DNA of 64,000 bases, from assembly GCA_029964075.1 (NCBI GenBank), contig CM057135.1, positions 33,221,366 through 33,285,365 on the forward strand. The letters are read 5' to 3'. The notes under the pieces are model-generated. The model saw only the letters and a list, made by a program, of their open reading frames with translations. It ran no database searches and had not been told where the DNA came from. The position numbers were made by a program, and so were the translations under genes. This document shows positions 10,000 through 24,107 of the stretch, piece after piece. The DNA comes from Patiria pectinifera (lineage: Eukaryota; Echinodermata; Asteroidea; Valvatida; Asterinidae). Numbering within the stretch: the stretch's first letter is position 1; every line of letters begins with the position of its first letter.

Positions 10000-12900
10000 G
10001 CCGAAACGGAGAAACATATGCACGAAAAACGATTATTAATGTTGAAAGTCAAACTCTCAATTTCGAAGCTGGAAATTTCTTTTTAAAATTTGTATCTCCA
10101 AATGAGGACATTGAACTCTGCAACCTAATCCTGTTTTTCACAGATGATTCTCTTTTTCATTTTGTCTCTTTTAAACAAAACGTTCGTGCAATTAGTAGAC
10201 GCTCCTTATCCTCGAGGAACAAACCAATCTGTTTTTAAAACGTCGTCAACTAAATCCGATCTAACTCGGACTGGCAATGAACCATCGTTTCCCTTCGGCC
10301 GCACAAACAAGCGCCAAATCCGCTCTCAGTCAATATGCCGTGTCTTTGGAGAGGGGAATACAAGTATCAATTCCCCGGTGACTGGAATGATTGACCGTTC
10401 CCTCAGGCTGCGTCGCAAGTACCGCGTCTGAAAATCCCGAAGACTTTGCGGCAATTAGGATTCAGAGTTCTATAACGAAATCGAGCAACAACCACGCCAT
10501 GATTTGTATCACGCGTGGACGCGCGTTGTTGGTGTAGCACGGAGCGACGATATTGCGACGGGTTTCGACGCTACAGGCTATACCTAAAGGCGGGCGTTTC
10601 TATGTCTAGGATGTTTCAACTTCCAGCCAGTTATCTTTTCTTCGAGGTAATTTGTTTTTCAACCCATATATCTAAACCCATGAATTAGGCCTTCGATCAA
10701 GTCTCGGTGCCCAACGGGAAGGGGAACTATGTTTAATCCATGCACGAGATGTAAAAGTAAAGACTTGTTTTGTTTCTTTTCCAAGGAGAATATAATACCG
10801 CAAATCACCTAAACGAGGTCGCACTCAGAATCGCTGTGCGAGGTCTAGATCTACTCGGTTATTTTTTTAACGCCTTCCTGAACGTCACTTGTCATCCGTT
10901 ATCGTCTTATTAATGGGTTTGGCAAGGAGATTGTTAAGCTGTTTTGCCCCGATTCGCTAGCTCAATGGAAGTCTTGTCTCTTGAAGACATATCATACTTC
11001 GTTTTGCATCCTGTAAAAGGAGGCCACTTACTAAGTGAGGTCAACGCTACCATCAAGCTCAATTGCGCGAACTGACTCTCAAAAAAATCGCTAAAATGAA
11101 GAGGGATGTAAAACTGGAACGCGTGGATACCAAAATCTCGCCCGACGGTCCGCGCCAGCGCTGTAAATTACTGGCGTCGCCCACGGGGGCTAGCAATAAA
11201 GATGACCACAAACATAGTCCATCATCTTGCCTGATCGCGTTTGCCAACCGATGCGTGGTTACACCGAAGGCTAAAGTCTTATCTTTCTTTTCATGTGGCC
11301 CTATGTGTTGTCTTCCACAGCGTGCGGGCAGAAATTGCTATCGAGTAGGAAAGAAAAGAAAAACCTTCCTCGTTCGCCCCAGCGTGTCGGTTAACGGAAG
11401 CACGCACATCGAGCAAACATTGATATTGCTGGATTATGTACTCACCTTCGATATTTCAGATCGGATCTGTTCAAGTTAAGAAGCCTCGTAGGTGGCTCAA
11501 TCCATCTAGGCGCACATCGAGTGTTTAATGAAGGGCCCATAGATTCATTTGTTTGTGTTCCCAATGCAAACAAGAAAGCTATTCTTCGGCAATTATGTCC
11601 CCAATGTGGATTTCAAAATAAATTGAGACAAAATATCGACGGAGTGCTCGCCTCTGCCGGATTGGCCACCTGACGAGTTCTGTCTACAGATCTGAAAGCT
11701 ATGCAATACTTGAATTATACCGCCTTAATTCGCCCACGATCCAGAACAGTCAACAAAATTGATTGGATCTCTTCTTGGCTATAATACCTTTCCGAAATGA
11801 AATTTCAGCTTCCTGGCAAAACATCAAACAGTATTCACGGGGTGCCCGAGTGTGTTATCTTTTCTCTGAGAATTGTCAATGGTTGTTGGGTAAATCCTTC
11901 AAAGCCTTTAATGGTGTATCAGCGTTGTGAGATTGAGTCCTTCGCCGCGCTGCAAAGCCAGGCAAAGCCTCTTCAAACTGAAGCCATGTCATTTTGAAAT
12001 TCTGGACTCGGGCCAATTCGGGAAAACTGCAGGTGCGTTCTAATTCCTCTTATCAATCATGTCTCACTCGTTTATTTCAAACTAGATGTTTCCTTCCGTG
12101 CATTGCCCCAATTTGGCTCTAATACAATTAAGACTGTTCTTTTAAAGTGAAGGATTGTAGGGCAAGACTCTGTCAGGCTTGTGACTTTTTTGTTCAATAA
12201 GCAACAAAATTCTTAACAACTGCCACCTACGTATTGATACACGCAAGCATCTGCGTCATTCCTTGCGTGTAAACCTATACAGTTTTAATTTTTTTCGTCA
12301 TATCCCTTCTTGTATCTCGTCGAACAGTTCTCTGCCCGCAGCAACTTTGCTGGGGGGATGAGAAGAGACAATTTGAGAATCGATCGAACAAGACGTTAGC
12401 CTCTTAATAAATGGCGACAGAAAAATTAGACTGGAAATCGGTTAATACCGGAGAGCGGCAGGTTCTGTTACTGTCAGCCTGTTTCTAATTCTATAAAGAT
12501 GTCTGCAAAATTGAAAATGTCTGCAAAATTGTTTTCCAAATACAAATCTATTTTGGATGCATGAAAAGAATTTCATTTCAGTTGTAGGTGTCAAAAGTTG
12601 TGGATGGACGGAGTTAAAGGCAATTTATCACGCGTACAGGTGTTTCTGACGACAGCCGATATGTACGGGGGTGGCGCCGTTGTCGGGACGCTTTGATGCG
12701 AAAGAAATAACACCGTACTCTTTTTTTAATGTTGTTTATCGTGTCCGTCTGTCAGACCGCTCGGATTTCCGACGAGATCTGCAGATATACAGTTGGCGGC
12801 AATCTAAATAAAATTGACGTGTATGCCATTTCGGTTTTTGAACACACTGGCAAGAAACAAGAGCTCGAATGAAGCATTGCCCGGAGCTAAAATGAAGGTC

Positions 12901-13773
12901 CAATTCAAGACTATGAATGCCTGAAATGAAAACACTTGACAGAGTTGATTCAGACAATTCAACTGTTACAAATTGTTACAATTTAGTGAATTTGTAAAGT
13001 ATCATCTATAGGTAGTGCAGGACGGGGCTTTAAAATGTAGCCTAGGATCATTGAGCCAATTTTCGAGGATAGTTATTCTTCAGGCGATACGATAGCTCGA
13101 GTTCAAATAATAATGTCAACCAAAACCGACGAAGCAAGCTTAGTCGATTCTCGAAAGAACTGTAGGAAGATAAAATATCCAAAATATCCATATTTTAGAT
13201 AAAACAATTTTGAAACAAACTTTTGATAAAATTGCTCTTTTGTCGAAGTGAATCTCAACCTTTTTTTCATCTGCAGTGTGCGTATAGGTACCTTAAAATT
13301 GGCGTTACCCCTGCGCCTATTCTATGAAAAAGTGTAGATCCATTTTTATTGGAGCGAAGCGTTTATACCTGATGCGCTTGTAGTTTTGCTGTGCCTTTTG
13401 AATCGATACATCATTTAAGAAATGGTTTTCCTTCATTTTTCCACAGGGCACGATTAGATGATTGGCTTTGCCCTCCAGCGATACAGATTATTCAGTGACA
13501 GGAGCTGACTTCCGTTTGATGTGTGGAGACCTAATAATCTGATGCAGGAACTAAAGATATAACTGCTTTTGGCTCTCTATGATATATCGGACAAGAATCC
13601 CTGTGGCAAGATTGAAGTCAGTGTGGATGATGAAGCATCTACACTAGTAGACGCTCGGGTAAAGAGATCATCTACAGTAGGCGCTCGGGAAAGAGATCAA
13701 GTGCGTTTGACAGATCAGAAGGCAGGCTGAGGATACTAGAAGAAAAAGTAAGTGCAATTTCAATGTAATACAT
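10000..13773. other. Gene-poor region
   Basis: No recognisable gene. A 138-codon open frame at 11063-11479 has no family features and no supporting splice signals and is treated as chance. A short tandem duplication (ATGTCTGCAAAATTG) occurs around 12498-12532. Confidence 0.5.
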
Positions 13774-14250
13774 ATTGTTATACCTCTGTCTTGAATACTG
13801 TATTTTCATTGGCCTAGAACGATCAGTTTATAAAAAGTCATGGCACACTCTCTGTGGCATATCACGTAGTACGTACGGTGTGAAACGCTTGTATCGTTGG
13901 TACCCACGCTATTTTTCACCATGTTTTCACGCATGAGTGGGAGCACCGAATTAGCAGACGATCATCTGTTTCGAGCACGCGACATGCATGGCTTGTGAGT
14001 TGACGTTCGATTGTCACGTTCGATTGTTGTGTTTTCTGCTGTTTGTTTTCGTGATTTTTATGTCAATATCCAAAGAATTCAAGACAGAGGTATAACAAAA
14101 CAATTGTTGACTGCTGTGATGTGGGAAATGACGTTTTGAACATCCTCAGGACGCATTGCACTCTCGGCTTCGCATCGGGTGCTATGCGCCACTCGGGTGT
14201 TCAAGACGTCATATCCCGCATCGCAGCAGTCAACAAATTACAATATTGTT
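13774..14250. mobile_element. Two-module fold-back element, copy 1
   Basis: Module A is bounded by a perfect 21-bp inverted repeat (TGTTATACCTCTGTCTTGAA plus T at 13776-13796 and its complement at 14077-14097). Directly next to it, module B is a hairpin with 40-bp arms at 14105-14144 and 14197-14236 (35 of 40 pair). Its loop region contains CTCGGCTTCGCATCGGG. The same A-then-B order, with a TATAA-AACAA-type junction, recurs at 44448-44746 and 46065-46582. No coding sequence. Confidence 0.7.
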
Positions 14251-15137
14251 AAATAACATTCTGTTTGGTGGTTTAGCGTTAGGCTTGTAAAATAAATATT
14301 AGATGTCCAAAATAGTCTGGTTCACAACAAGATTCGACGATTATTGTTCCTCTTCCCTTTCCTTTGTTATACTCTTTTTTGCAACAGCTCTCAATGGTTT
14401 TGTACACGTTTTCTTATCGAGGTCGTCCTCGATTTGGTTCCTGTCCTCTATTCATCGATGATGTTGCACGTGCGTGTCCTGGATTTACACCATAAACACA
14501 AGCATAAAACAATAGCAATACACTCGACTTGCTGGACGCTCGGTGATGATTGCATCCTCTATATAGGGATGAGAGTTTCTGTTACGGTAGTTTTAGCGTA
14601 CTTAGTTAAAGGTCGATGAGACATTTTCCCCTGAATTCTGTGCCAAACAAAGTAAGTTGTTTACTCGTCCGTGCGAACGTGCAGCGTCGCAATTATTTTG
14701 AAAGGGATGTAAACCTACCCTGGGCCATGACGTCAGCATTCAACTCGTAACCGCTCATTTTATTCTTGTGTGTTAAGAAAGTCCCCGGGCAGCATGAAAG
14801 AGACCTTTGCGTCCAAATCACGGCAGAATGAACCGTTATAGACTCTCAATTCCCACCAACCCACGCGTTTGACACCGTCAAATTACCGTCGTTTATAGCT
14901 CAGTGTATACATTGTGCGGGGGAAGTTCACGTTAATTCATTTTTGTGCCCCAGGTAGGGATTTTCGCCTCCTTGCAAAACATCGGCAGAGGGACGCTTAT
15001 GCAATATTGATAAAGCGTCTGTTGTGTTATGTACCTAAAATGACAGGTTTTTATGAGATTTTTGTTTTTCTTCCATCAAAATTAAGAAGTAAAAAAGAAA
15101 CATAGACCTATATGATGCTTGTACGCTGTTTGCCCTA
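14251..15137. other. No gene seen
   Basis: No exon, RNA or repeat is recognised in this stretch. Confidence 0.5.
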
Positions 15138-15370
15138 TACAGGGTGGTGCAAAAAGAAGGAACCAACATTCGACAGCAATTTTCACCTTCTTGCAGAGCA
15201 TATTCCAAAAAATCAATTTAATGGTATTAATATATTGATCTTTAAACATACGTGACAAAATATGATTGCAAATGCATATTTTGTCTCTGAGATATGGTAG
15301 TTTTAAAATTTCATGTGCCAAACCTGTTTGTCCACGGCTTTATCCACTTGAATGAGCTCGATTTGAAGAC
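15138..15370. mobile_element. Mariner-type MITE, copy 1 (right end lost)
   Basis: It starts TA-CAGGGTGGTGCAAAAAG, a Tc1/mariner-type terminus after a TA dinucleotide. Its interior (GCAAATGCATATTTTGTCTC, ATATGGTAGTTTTAAAAT, TGTTTGTCCACGGCTTTAT) matches the reverse complement of the element at 41608-41891. The distal terminal repeat is missing after GAGCTCGATTTG, so this copy is truncated. Confidence 0.7.
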
Positions 15371-18300
15371 AAAATGGCTTGGTTTGAAGACAAAAAAATC
15401 ACGCTACACGTACACGTGGACAGCAGTGATTTAGTGACTTGTATTCAAATAAGCATAATAACACTATTCCTGCGATTTTTTAAAGATTTTTTCACCATGG
15501 TTGAAGGGATATACTTCACTACATTATAAAAAAAATTCAAATAAGTTACGTACTTAAATGTATAATGGAAGAGTAGAGTGGAACATTTTTTTGTATTTCT
15601 GTTGAAAAGGTTAGCCTACAAAATCTCAGATTTTCATGATAACAAAATCGTCTTGTTTTACCGTTCTTTTGCATTTTATTCGTATGGTTTTGTTATCGTT
15701 TGAGCTCGCTAGTGGTTGGAATGACAGCGTCCACCATCTTGATAAAAACAAATGCGCCGTTGCCGAAAAGTCGAAGAGGTAACCGAATGCTTGTCTGGAA
15801 TAGAAAGTGAAAATTATGATAATTTTTAAACATTTAAATATTTTTAAACTGGGCAAAGTAGAACTAACAAAATATAAGTTACTTGGGTTCTGTTTTCAAC
15901 CTGGCAATCCAGACTCGCTGCGTTGGTCACAAATAAGAACCCTGCGTGTCCTTAAATCAGATTTATATAAACAGCATTTCAAAAGTTCCGAGTAATTTGA
16001 GGTCCAGCAATAACCAAAACCGGCGCCAACCGAGACAATGAACTGGGAAGTTTCAGCGGATTGAATAATAACATGATGTGTCTCCGGCCGGGGCCAGCAA
16101 TGCGAACTGACGCACGTTCTCCTTTCATTGACGCACATGGGTGTCGATTTCGCCTCGCCCCTGACAATTGCAACATGAGGAACAGGACAGGAACGGACAC
16201 GCTTCCTTTCGGTAGTACCTGTCAGTTTTAGTCCATACTTCAAAAAGCAACCGTTCCCGTTTACAATGTAAGAGAAAGTGTCTTGATCCTTGCATTGATT
16301 TGGTGTTCCACTGTACTACCTGAACGACCGAGCCTCGACAACCTGGACGGTGCACTTAAAGCATTGTAAAAAAAGTTTACGGAGAGTTCATCTTTTTAGT
16401 GAGGATAGTGAGTGCAATTTTCGAAATATCCAATAACAAAGTTCGGTTTCAGTATAAAAATAAATTAAAAAAATTACCATTCTTGTTTTCATAGTATCAA
16501 TTTATTGAATTCACTGGTCTTAAAGTTTGGGGAAAAAACTCTAAAGCCCCAAATGGATTGTTGATTTGGATTATTGTCAGTGTGCGTAGACTTTTAGTTG
16601 GAAACAAATTGTTGTATTTGCAAGTCAACGATATTGTTATCTTTTCAATCGAAGCATGCAGTATGGTAAATTAAAATCGACTATTCAGTATAATGCAGCA
16701 CAATGCGGTCCCGTGTTAGTCCTGCTAAAAATATCCAGTCGTCTCACCCATCACAAAATTAACATCGCCTCCCTAGAGACCGTCCGGGATGAAATCCAAC
16801 AGGCGCATGAGAAAAACCGTCACCGTGTGCAAATGGAAACAGTTATTTAAGTGAATTACAAATTTGGCCGCAGCGTGCTGTTAAAAACACAACTCGGAAT
16901 CCGCAAGGAAATTCCCAGATCGACGTGTATCTAATTCTATAGGGGGAATCTGGTTAACAATCGCTGAGAAGGAGAGTGTGTCTTTGCGTGGAGCACACAA
17001 ACCTCATAGATTCTGCCTCTTGTTTGTAGTGCATAATTAAGTACACGGTCTGAGGTCTATATCTGGTTGCTCCGCAAACATTCCCGGCTCCTTATTGGGG
17101 GAGCTTTTACATTCATGTATCAATATCTGTGGCGTTGACCCAGATGGACGCTGATCCGTGAGGCGATCATCCACCCCAGACCCATTCATCACAATGTATA
17201 GTAAACTCTCGTGGGCAGGGAACAGACAAAAATTGAAAGTTTTAGCGGGAACTAATTAAAGCTGTCCAAAACGGGCGCCTGGCGATTCTACCGATATCCG
17301 TCAGTAACTAATTAATTAGTACGTTACATGGCCATGTGTGCGCTGTGTGAACGCGATAAATTGCGGGCAGTATGCCGGTACTACCTAATGTTGTGTTATA
17401 TTTCTTTGTATAACATCTGCTACCCGCTTATAGATCATGATATTGTCCCGGGGGTATATCATGCAGTTGATTGCAGTGTGGTTCTTTAAAGGTTCGTAGT
17501 CCCCGGAGGAGGCGAAGATGTCAGGTTGGATTTTTCTTCAGGCCAAAAACTTCCATTGTTTTTCTTATGATTCGGATGCAAACACAATCTCTCCATATGC
17601 CTCTAGGGGACAGGTACCCTGTTCCTGACTCTGTCATCTCCAAGACGAAGGACCAAAACAAGGAGAACACCAGGGCACGCGGGAAAGCTAGAGCTTTGCA
17701 TTAAAATCCCACCAAATGATTACTGATTAGTGACTTGTAAATTCAAGTGGATGAGTGCTCGGATCGCCGTATGCGACAGCAGGATTATTGTTATCATACA
17801 CTGCAGATTTTTCATTTTCATCATTTCGGCCGGAGATAATCCCAGTATACTCTGAGGTTCATTGTTTTCTTCGTTGGATCGTGTCCCTCGGAGACCACCA
17901 GCTCATGATTAATCACACCCTCGTTGAATGTTTAACAGGTGGATTGTAATTTGTCACCCGGACCAATCAAGTTATTGGGGCGTAACGCCGTATAGCGTAA
18001 CATTTGGTTATCTCCACATGCACTCAGTGTATGATCTTGAGATTTCACGCTTTGGCCACACGTGGAAAATATTACACATTATTTTATGCAGTCATTATAC
18101 CAATGGCAGTGGCCGCAGCACCTTGTAAACCCTTAAAATGTGCTACATAATGGGTCTCATATTTCTCATGTACTTCATTCATAATAATAGACATAATATA
18201 ACTTCCAGTGCCTTGAGTACCTATACTCCGTTTCGATAATGCCTGAATAGGTTTCTGCAACGTAAACCATACAGATACAGAAGGAGATTTTCCCATAATC

Positions 18301-21300
18301 GAAAACTATAATATAAGATTGTCATTGATATTTTGGTACTGTGGAAATAAACTGAACTGAAGTGAACTGAAGTGAACTGAACTGAACTGTGGATTTACTG
18401 GATTGGCCATATTCGGGACTTCATTTTGTCCTGGCTACATGTTTTTTTGTAAAATGAAAACGAAAACCTCTTTCCCGGGAATTCATCATGGCTTATTCAC
18501 TATAGTAACGGAAGCACTGTTGATTGGCCGTGGGCTACCAAAAACCCAAGAAAACGAAAACGCACTGCTCGGAGGAAATTAAAAACACAGGTGGAACGCA
18601 AACCAAAAAAAACAGGAGTATTTTTTGCTGTTTCGTGCCTGGGCCAAAAAAGGGAGTAAGATTACAGATCGAAACTCCATCCCAGCTTGGCAATATTTAT
18701 TCCAACCGCAACGCGACGCTCTTGAGAAAACTCGTCTTCGGTTGTATTACCAGTTACATGACACGCACATGTTTTCCTGGCGTGGAAAGAGAGACAGCAC
18801 ATTGAAATGTTAGAATGCTGATCATTCAAAGATGTGCAGCTTGGATATCAATGGTTGCCATGTAATGGAGCCAGACATGGTGGCACGCAGGCATCGTCCA
18901 TGCTAATTATTACCATGACTTCGATGGACGAAAGAGACTACCCTGAGATGTGCTTATGCACATTTACGGCAAATAGATTTATGTCCATGCAAGATGAGTG
19001 TGTTGAATGTTAATGGGGCTTGGGTTGTGTGATAACTTAACACTAGTCATTCCGTCTGCAGACTAAATAAGTTACAGTGCCATGTAACATTGATAGCAGC
19101 CACTTCGGTTGGCTTGGCAAGTTTCAAACACGTCTCGTCTTCCCCTACAAATCAATAAAATGACAGGATGCATTCGCGGTAGGCTTGGCCGCGTCTTGTA
19201 ATTTCCCGCCAAACAGTGAAAACATTCCCGCCAAGTATAGACGCGGAATCGGCAAATTGGCTGCAATCGCCCACAGCCCACGGCGTGGATTCATTTGACC
19301 CTTTTTAAACCTGGCTCCCATGTCGTAGCAGATGCCTCAGATTCTGCACGCCGATTGTACTTGTTATAAAAGCATCAGCGGGTTTCCACCTTTAACCCAG
19401 ATTGCTAAAAGAAGATCCCTGTTTGTCCACGTCCCTCGCTGTTTTCCGTCCGCCCATCCCCATCACCAGGCATCAGTTTCCACACAGTTTCGAGCGCGGG
19501 CAAGTATTCAAAGCACCCGCTGCTCTTACCCTTGTTTTGTTAGCGTATGCATCCCGAGAATTCCTCATTACTGCTGCCTGAGGGCTCCAATTTGTGGCCT
19601 TCTGTCCCACTCTTCCCCTCTCTCAGGATCCTCCTCTTCTCATTTGCAATCGTGCGCAAATCATGGACAAACACTTTGCTTCCGTCTGACGGAAACCAGT
19701 CTCCATCAGCTCCCAATCAACCCCGCGTTCGTTTGGGGTATTACCTCTCCCGCCCAATCGACAGACCTAATTAACCTTAGAAGAAATTAAAAAAAAAAAA
19801 TCCCTCAAAATTGCAATTTTGCGGAGAGTGGTTTCGGAGTTTCGCTACCTCTCACCGAATTTCATTCGTACAAATTGAAGACATTCGAACCAGTCGGTCG
19901 GCCGCGGGGAATTTCTCGTCAAACATCGTTAAATCTCGTTTACTCCTGTTCATCATCCTAAATTGCCTTTCCTGCGGGCGCTGCTCGGCCAATATTTTCG
20001 GCGCGGTAGAAAGTTTAATACAATTACCCTCATGTTTTTCGCGTTGAATGGACTCGTCAATTTCGCTAAGGTGCCCTAGATTGGTTATATATAGGCATTC
20101 AGTGGCTTTAATAAAGGACTGAGATTGAATACTCCTGTAATGTTTTTGCCGAATCAAGAAATATGCTCTCTGTAATCTCACATGTATTAGCAATCTAACT
20201 TCACACGTCGTGCACTATCAATACATTGGTGGTAGGGCATAGGATATAGTTTAGATTAGGCATACACATATAAAGCAAGGCTAGCAAATAACCAGGATAA
20301 AGTGAACTAAGATACCACTGATTGCTATTTATGAACACTAACCTTTATGATTCGCCTGTTCAGATGACACTGAGCAATAATCTTGAAGTTTAATTTTGTG
20401 GAAATACCTGCTCCACCTTACAGTTCTTTTATCCTACAGTCTATCTTATGGTTTGTTAAATTACTTATTTTGTGCAAAATATAAGGAGCCACGTGTGTTT
20501 GCTTTGCTCATAGAAATTCACAGAGAGCATAAAGATAGATAGGCCGTGAAACAACAATTACAATTGGTGATCCGAAGACGGAAAGTCTAAAGGTAAATGG
20601 GACTTGTTGCACTTTAAGAATTTTGACCTAAAAAAAAATCATTTCACGGCTCTTTAAAACAAAGTAGTCGTGCAATCGATGTCACGCAGTTCACTGCATT
20701 CCCATAGGGAGACAACCAGAAAGTACATATATCAGGCATATAACAATTAACAACGCGCGGGCCTGTACACCATATAGAGTGGCTTACAAGTGCCTATCTT
20801 GACCGTTCCAATTTCCATTGCATCTGGGAGTTCTCTAATTGGCAATTCGCGCACCTGCCGGAATTGCGTCTTCGCTGAGGGTAGCGGGACGGCCTTGCCC
20901 CACTTAAACTGCACTGGTGTAGCTTCACTGACAGGGGTGTAGACCACGAGGGTGTCTTTCAGGTCCATGAAGGGTACTCTAAGACTCTACTTCCATTCTG
21001 TCATTGAACTTCTTAAAGGACACTCAGCCGTCGTCTTGCTTCCTCCCTCTCTCACTGTCTCTTTCTGCCTCATTTCGGCTGAGTGTTTCGCTCGAGCCTC
21101 CTCGCTGGAATCAGACACGAAGCTGAACGAGGTCCTGCGCTCAACAGTTCTTACAATTATCGTCATTTAACACCGGTGGGAAATTACACCCAGCAGAAAA
21201 TGAAATTCTACCAACCGATCTGCCGATGAGCCACCTTGGGAGTGAGACGATGCCACCGAGTAGATTGCCGTGGCTACTATTTTCATCTTCATCGACTTGT

Positions 21301-23560
21301 CGTATGGGGTCACCATTGACGTATGTTACATTTAGCGCGCGAAGCTGTTGACTGGTGTAATGACACCAAAAATCCCAGCCCCTGGATTTTTTGCTAATTT
21401 GATCATTCACGGCACAGACACCAGATAATCATTTAAAAGCGTGAAAAGTGACGAGTAGATTGCTTTCGTACTACACTCCGCAGAGTAAGACCGAATTGTT
21501 GTACCTTTGAAGAACTTTGAGAGTTGTTTCAGTGATGACTTGGTTTACAATCTCCTCATGTCAAATCTGTTTTAGTGTGTGGTTGGTTTTACAGTGTCTG
21601 TTATTTTGAATTGTGTTTAAATTCTACTTTTGTTGGGTTTTAATGAATGCTGGGACCAACCGATTTTAGGAGTGGGGTCTGCATTCATACTGACTATAAT
21701 GCCCATAGACAAATGATAACTTGTAAGGTTTCATAAAAGGTATGCATGCTCTTAATTAAATTTTACGTGGCCGGCCGACATGTGTCGGCGATAGACTGAA
21801 AAATCCATACAAAATGTTCGCCAACGGCAACAATGTTAATTTTTGTCAGTCCGGGAAAAGACGTTTGTGAAACCACTAGTGGAATTCCTTGTTTTTCAGT
21901 ACATGCTCTAATCGCTCAGCACCGATATCGGAAAGTAGCAGCAGTTGGCCGGGTGCAAAAACAACCGAACAGGAGTTACTGTTACAGGACAAACTAATCT
22001 TGCGTTCTCCAGCAGCCGAAATGAACGTGGATAAAAATAATAAATAACACATGACGCGCTCGCGCGATGGTTGCAAGCTAAAATGTCACTCCTTGCTCGA
22101 AGGCAAAAATCACGTTAGTAGCCCAAGTTGTCGAGTTTGAAATTAATGCTCCCAGACATTTGACCTTTGAACGGGCGTTCCTTCCTCACTAATTGAGTGC
22201 TTTTTGCACCTGCTGATTCCAGACGCTGACTGCACAGAAATGTTCGATTTATCGTTTACATTGAGTAACCAAAAGTAACAAAGAAATAAAAGATTCACGA
22301 TGAAAATGATTGCCTCCTTTCATGACAATCGAATAAACAGTGACTTCCATATGATAATTCAGTGCTGTTTTCTGAAGTAAACACTTCTTTTTAATCTTTA
22401 AAAGTTACTTCTTCTTCGTACCCTGATCCGTAATATCTCTCTTTTAAAGTGTTTGGAAAGCAACTCAGTGATAACTGATTGAATCATGTCACTGCTCCGA
22501 AAACAACGGAGCTGAACTCTCAATGTTCTTTACGCACAAAGTATGCGCCTTGCCAAAATCGATGAAGAGCGTTAAGTTCAGGGTCATGTGATGGGTAAGC
22601 GTTGAAATGAACCCATCGCGAGCTCAAGACCCCGTATTGGCAGAGACGTTCGGTCAAGGCAAAATAACACCAATCAATTATCGTACAAGTGTACATGCAT
22701 TGTGAACAGAATTGCACGACACGTCAATTCTAGTTAGGCGGTCGTACCCGCGAAATGCACTTTCTCGCCTTTTTGTCTGTTTTTTGCTCATTCATTTGGC
22801 TCGTCTATAGAAGCTTTTTTATTTCTTAAGTTGGTATTGAAGCAATACGCATGGATGCATGCTAAGCAAGCAACAATTTCGCTTAAGTCAGCCACAGAGG
22901 AAAGGAGACGAGCACTCGTGTAAAAAAACAACGCGTCCTTCACAAAAAAATCAATATAATATCACCCTTAGATGGGCTGACATGTATCGACTGGAGAAAG
23001 AATTACACGTTGGCAAATCAGAGGTTGTCAGGGTGAAGTAGTCAGACAGAAAATATTGCTTGAGAGCTGCTTTTTTCGTTTAAAAATTGGGCTTGAAAAG
23101 ATGTCGTTTGAGAATGTCGATCGATGAAAGTGTCATGTCATGTCGGCAAGTTCGGTACGCGGGCGTGAAGATAATTATTCAAAAGGTCAATATACGGGAT
23201 ACGAACAGAAGGAGATAGGGTCGGTAACGCAGACGATAATTGAAAGCAGGGGTATTACTTGCGATTCTACGGATGCCACTGACTGTGAAATACTCTCCAA
23301 CATTCGTCTTAATTTGTTCTTAGTGGAGAAAAAATTGCGACCAACACTGTATTAAATCAAGATTTGTAATAATACGTAAGACTTTAATTTTAAATTTTTC
23401 TCCCTGTCCTATATTTCTGTTTAAACTGGGCCGCAGAACTTTTTTTCGGAAGAGTAGTGTTTTCTAAACGACAAATTTCAAACAGTGTGACCACACCATT
23501 ACGATTCACATCGCTATTAAAGCTTATCTTACAAGTTACCGAAAACGCCGAAAATATTGT
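15371..23560. other. Large gene-poor region before the GPCR
   Basis: No gene is recognised. The longest open frames, for example 19332-19790, lack family features. A microsatellite of AACTG/AAGTG units lies at 18351-18388. A second DR1-like site, TGACCTTTGAACG, lies at 22161-22173. The homeodomain-type core TAATTAATTAG occurs near 17308. The low repeat density would suit long-range regulatory DNA for the receptor gene, but this is inference. Confidence 0.45.
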
Positions 23561-23573
23561 AAAAATGAGGGGG

Positions 23574-24107
23574 ATGTATTTACTGTCACGTGATGCCCGG
23601 ACTCCCATTGGGCGGCGTCACCTTCATATTCATGAGCGTCTGACGTCAGCGCATTTTCCCGCCAATGATGGCGCGAGCCGTGGCTGGGCCGCGGCGATAA
23701 ACGCTGAGCGATTCGGCGCGATGCGATCATTCCACTCAAAAGAGCGGAGGGCGCTCGTTTGGACTTTCGTCAGCGACGTCAGACGAACCGTGTCGGCATC
23801 AGCCAGGGCGAGCTGGCTCGTGTTCGGATTGCACTTGGTGATATGCAGCGGCACCAAGCAACAGACGTACATGGAGTTGATCGAGTACAATTTTGTGGCG
23901 TGCTGTAGATGACTGCAAATTCAGGACTGTGCTTTGATGTGACTTTACGATGCTGCGGGGTTACCAAAGCATCGCTTCTCGGGTACTTCACTGCAGTAGC
24001 TGAACGTGCTGGTTAAAAACGGAAGCTCCATAGTGGACGACCTGCAGATTTATCAATATAAAGTGGGTATCTGAACATCATAGCAGCCACACCGTTGCGC
24101 AGTTAGA
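23574..24107 (+). promoter_or_regulatory. GC-rich promoter/5' UTR region of the GPCR gene
   Basis: Compared with the surrounding AT-rich DNA this block is CpG-rich. It has a CACGTG E-box (23588), an inverted CCAAT box (CCCATTGGGCGG, about 23606), a perfect CRE TGACGTCA at 23641-23648 and an E2F-like TTTCCCGCC at 23654-23662. A further GACGTCAGACG lies near 23776. GTTGCGCAG just before the start codon could be a splice acceptor of an upstream 5' UTR exon. A 151-codon frame at 23457-23912 is probably chance within this GC-rich block. Confidence 0.45.

Noticed and set aside
19332-19790. 152-codon plus-strand open frame
   Set aside because: Composition is Ser/Pro/Cys/His-rich without a pattern, and an overlapping frame is equally open; no family resemblance.
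23457-23912. 151-codon plus-strand open frame upstream of the GPCR
   Set aside because: It lies in a GC-rich promoter-like block and shows no domain, signal or splice support. Open frames are expected to be longer in GC-rich DNA.
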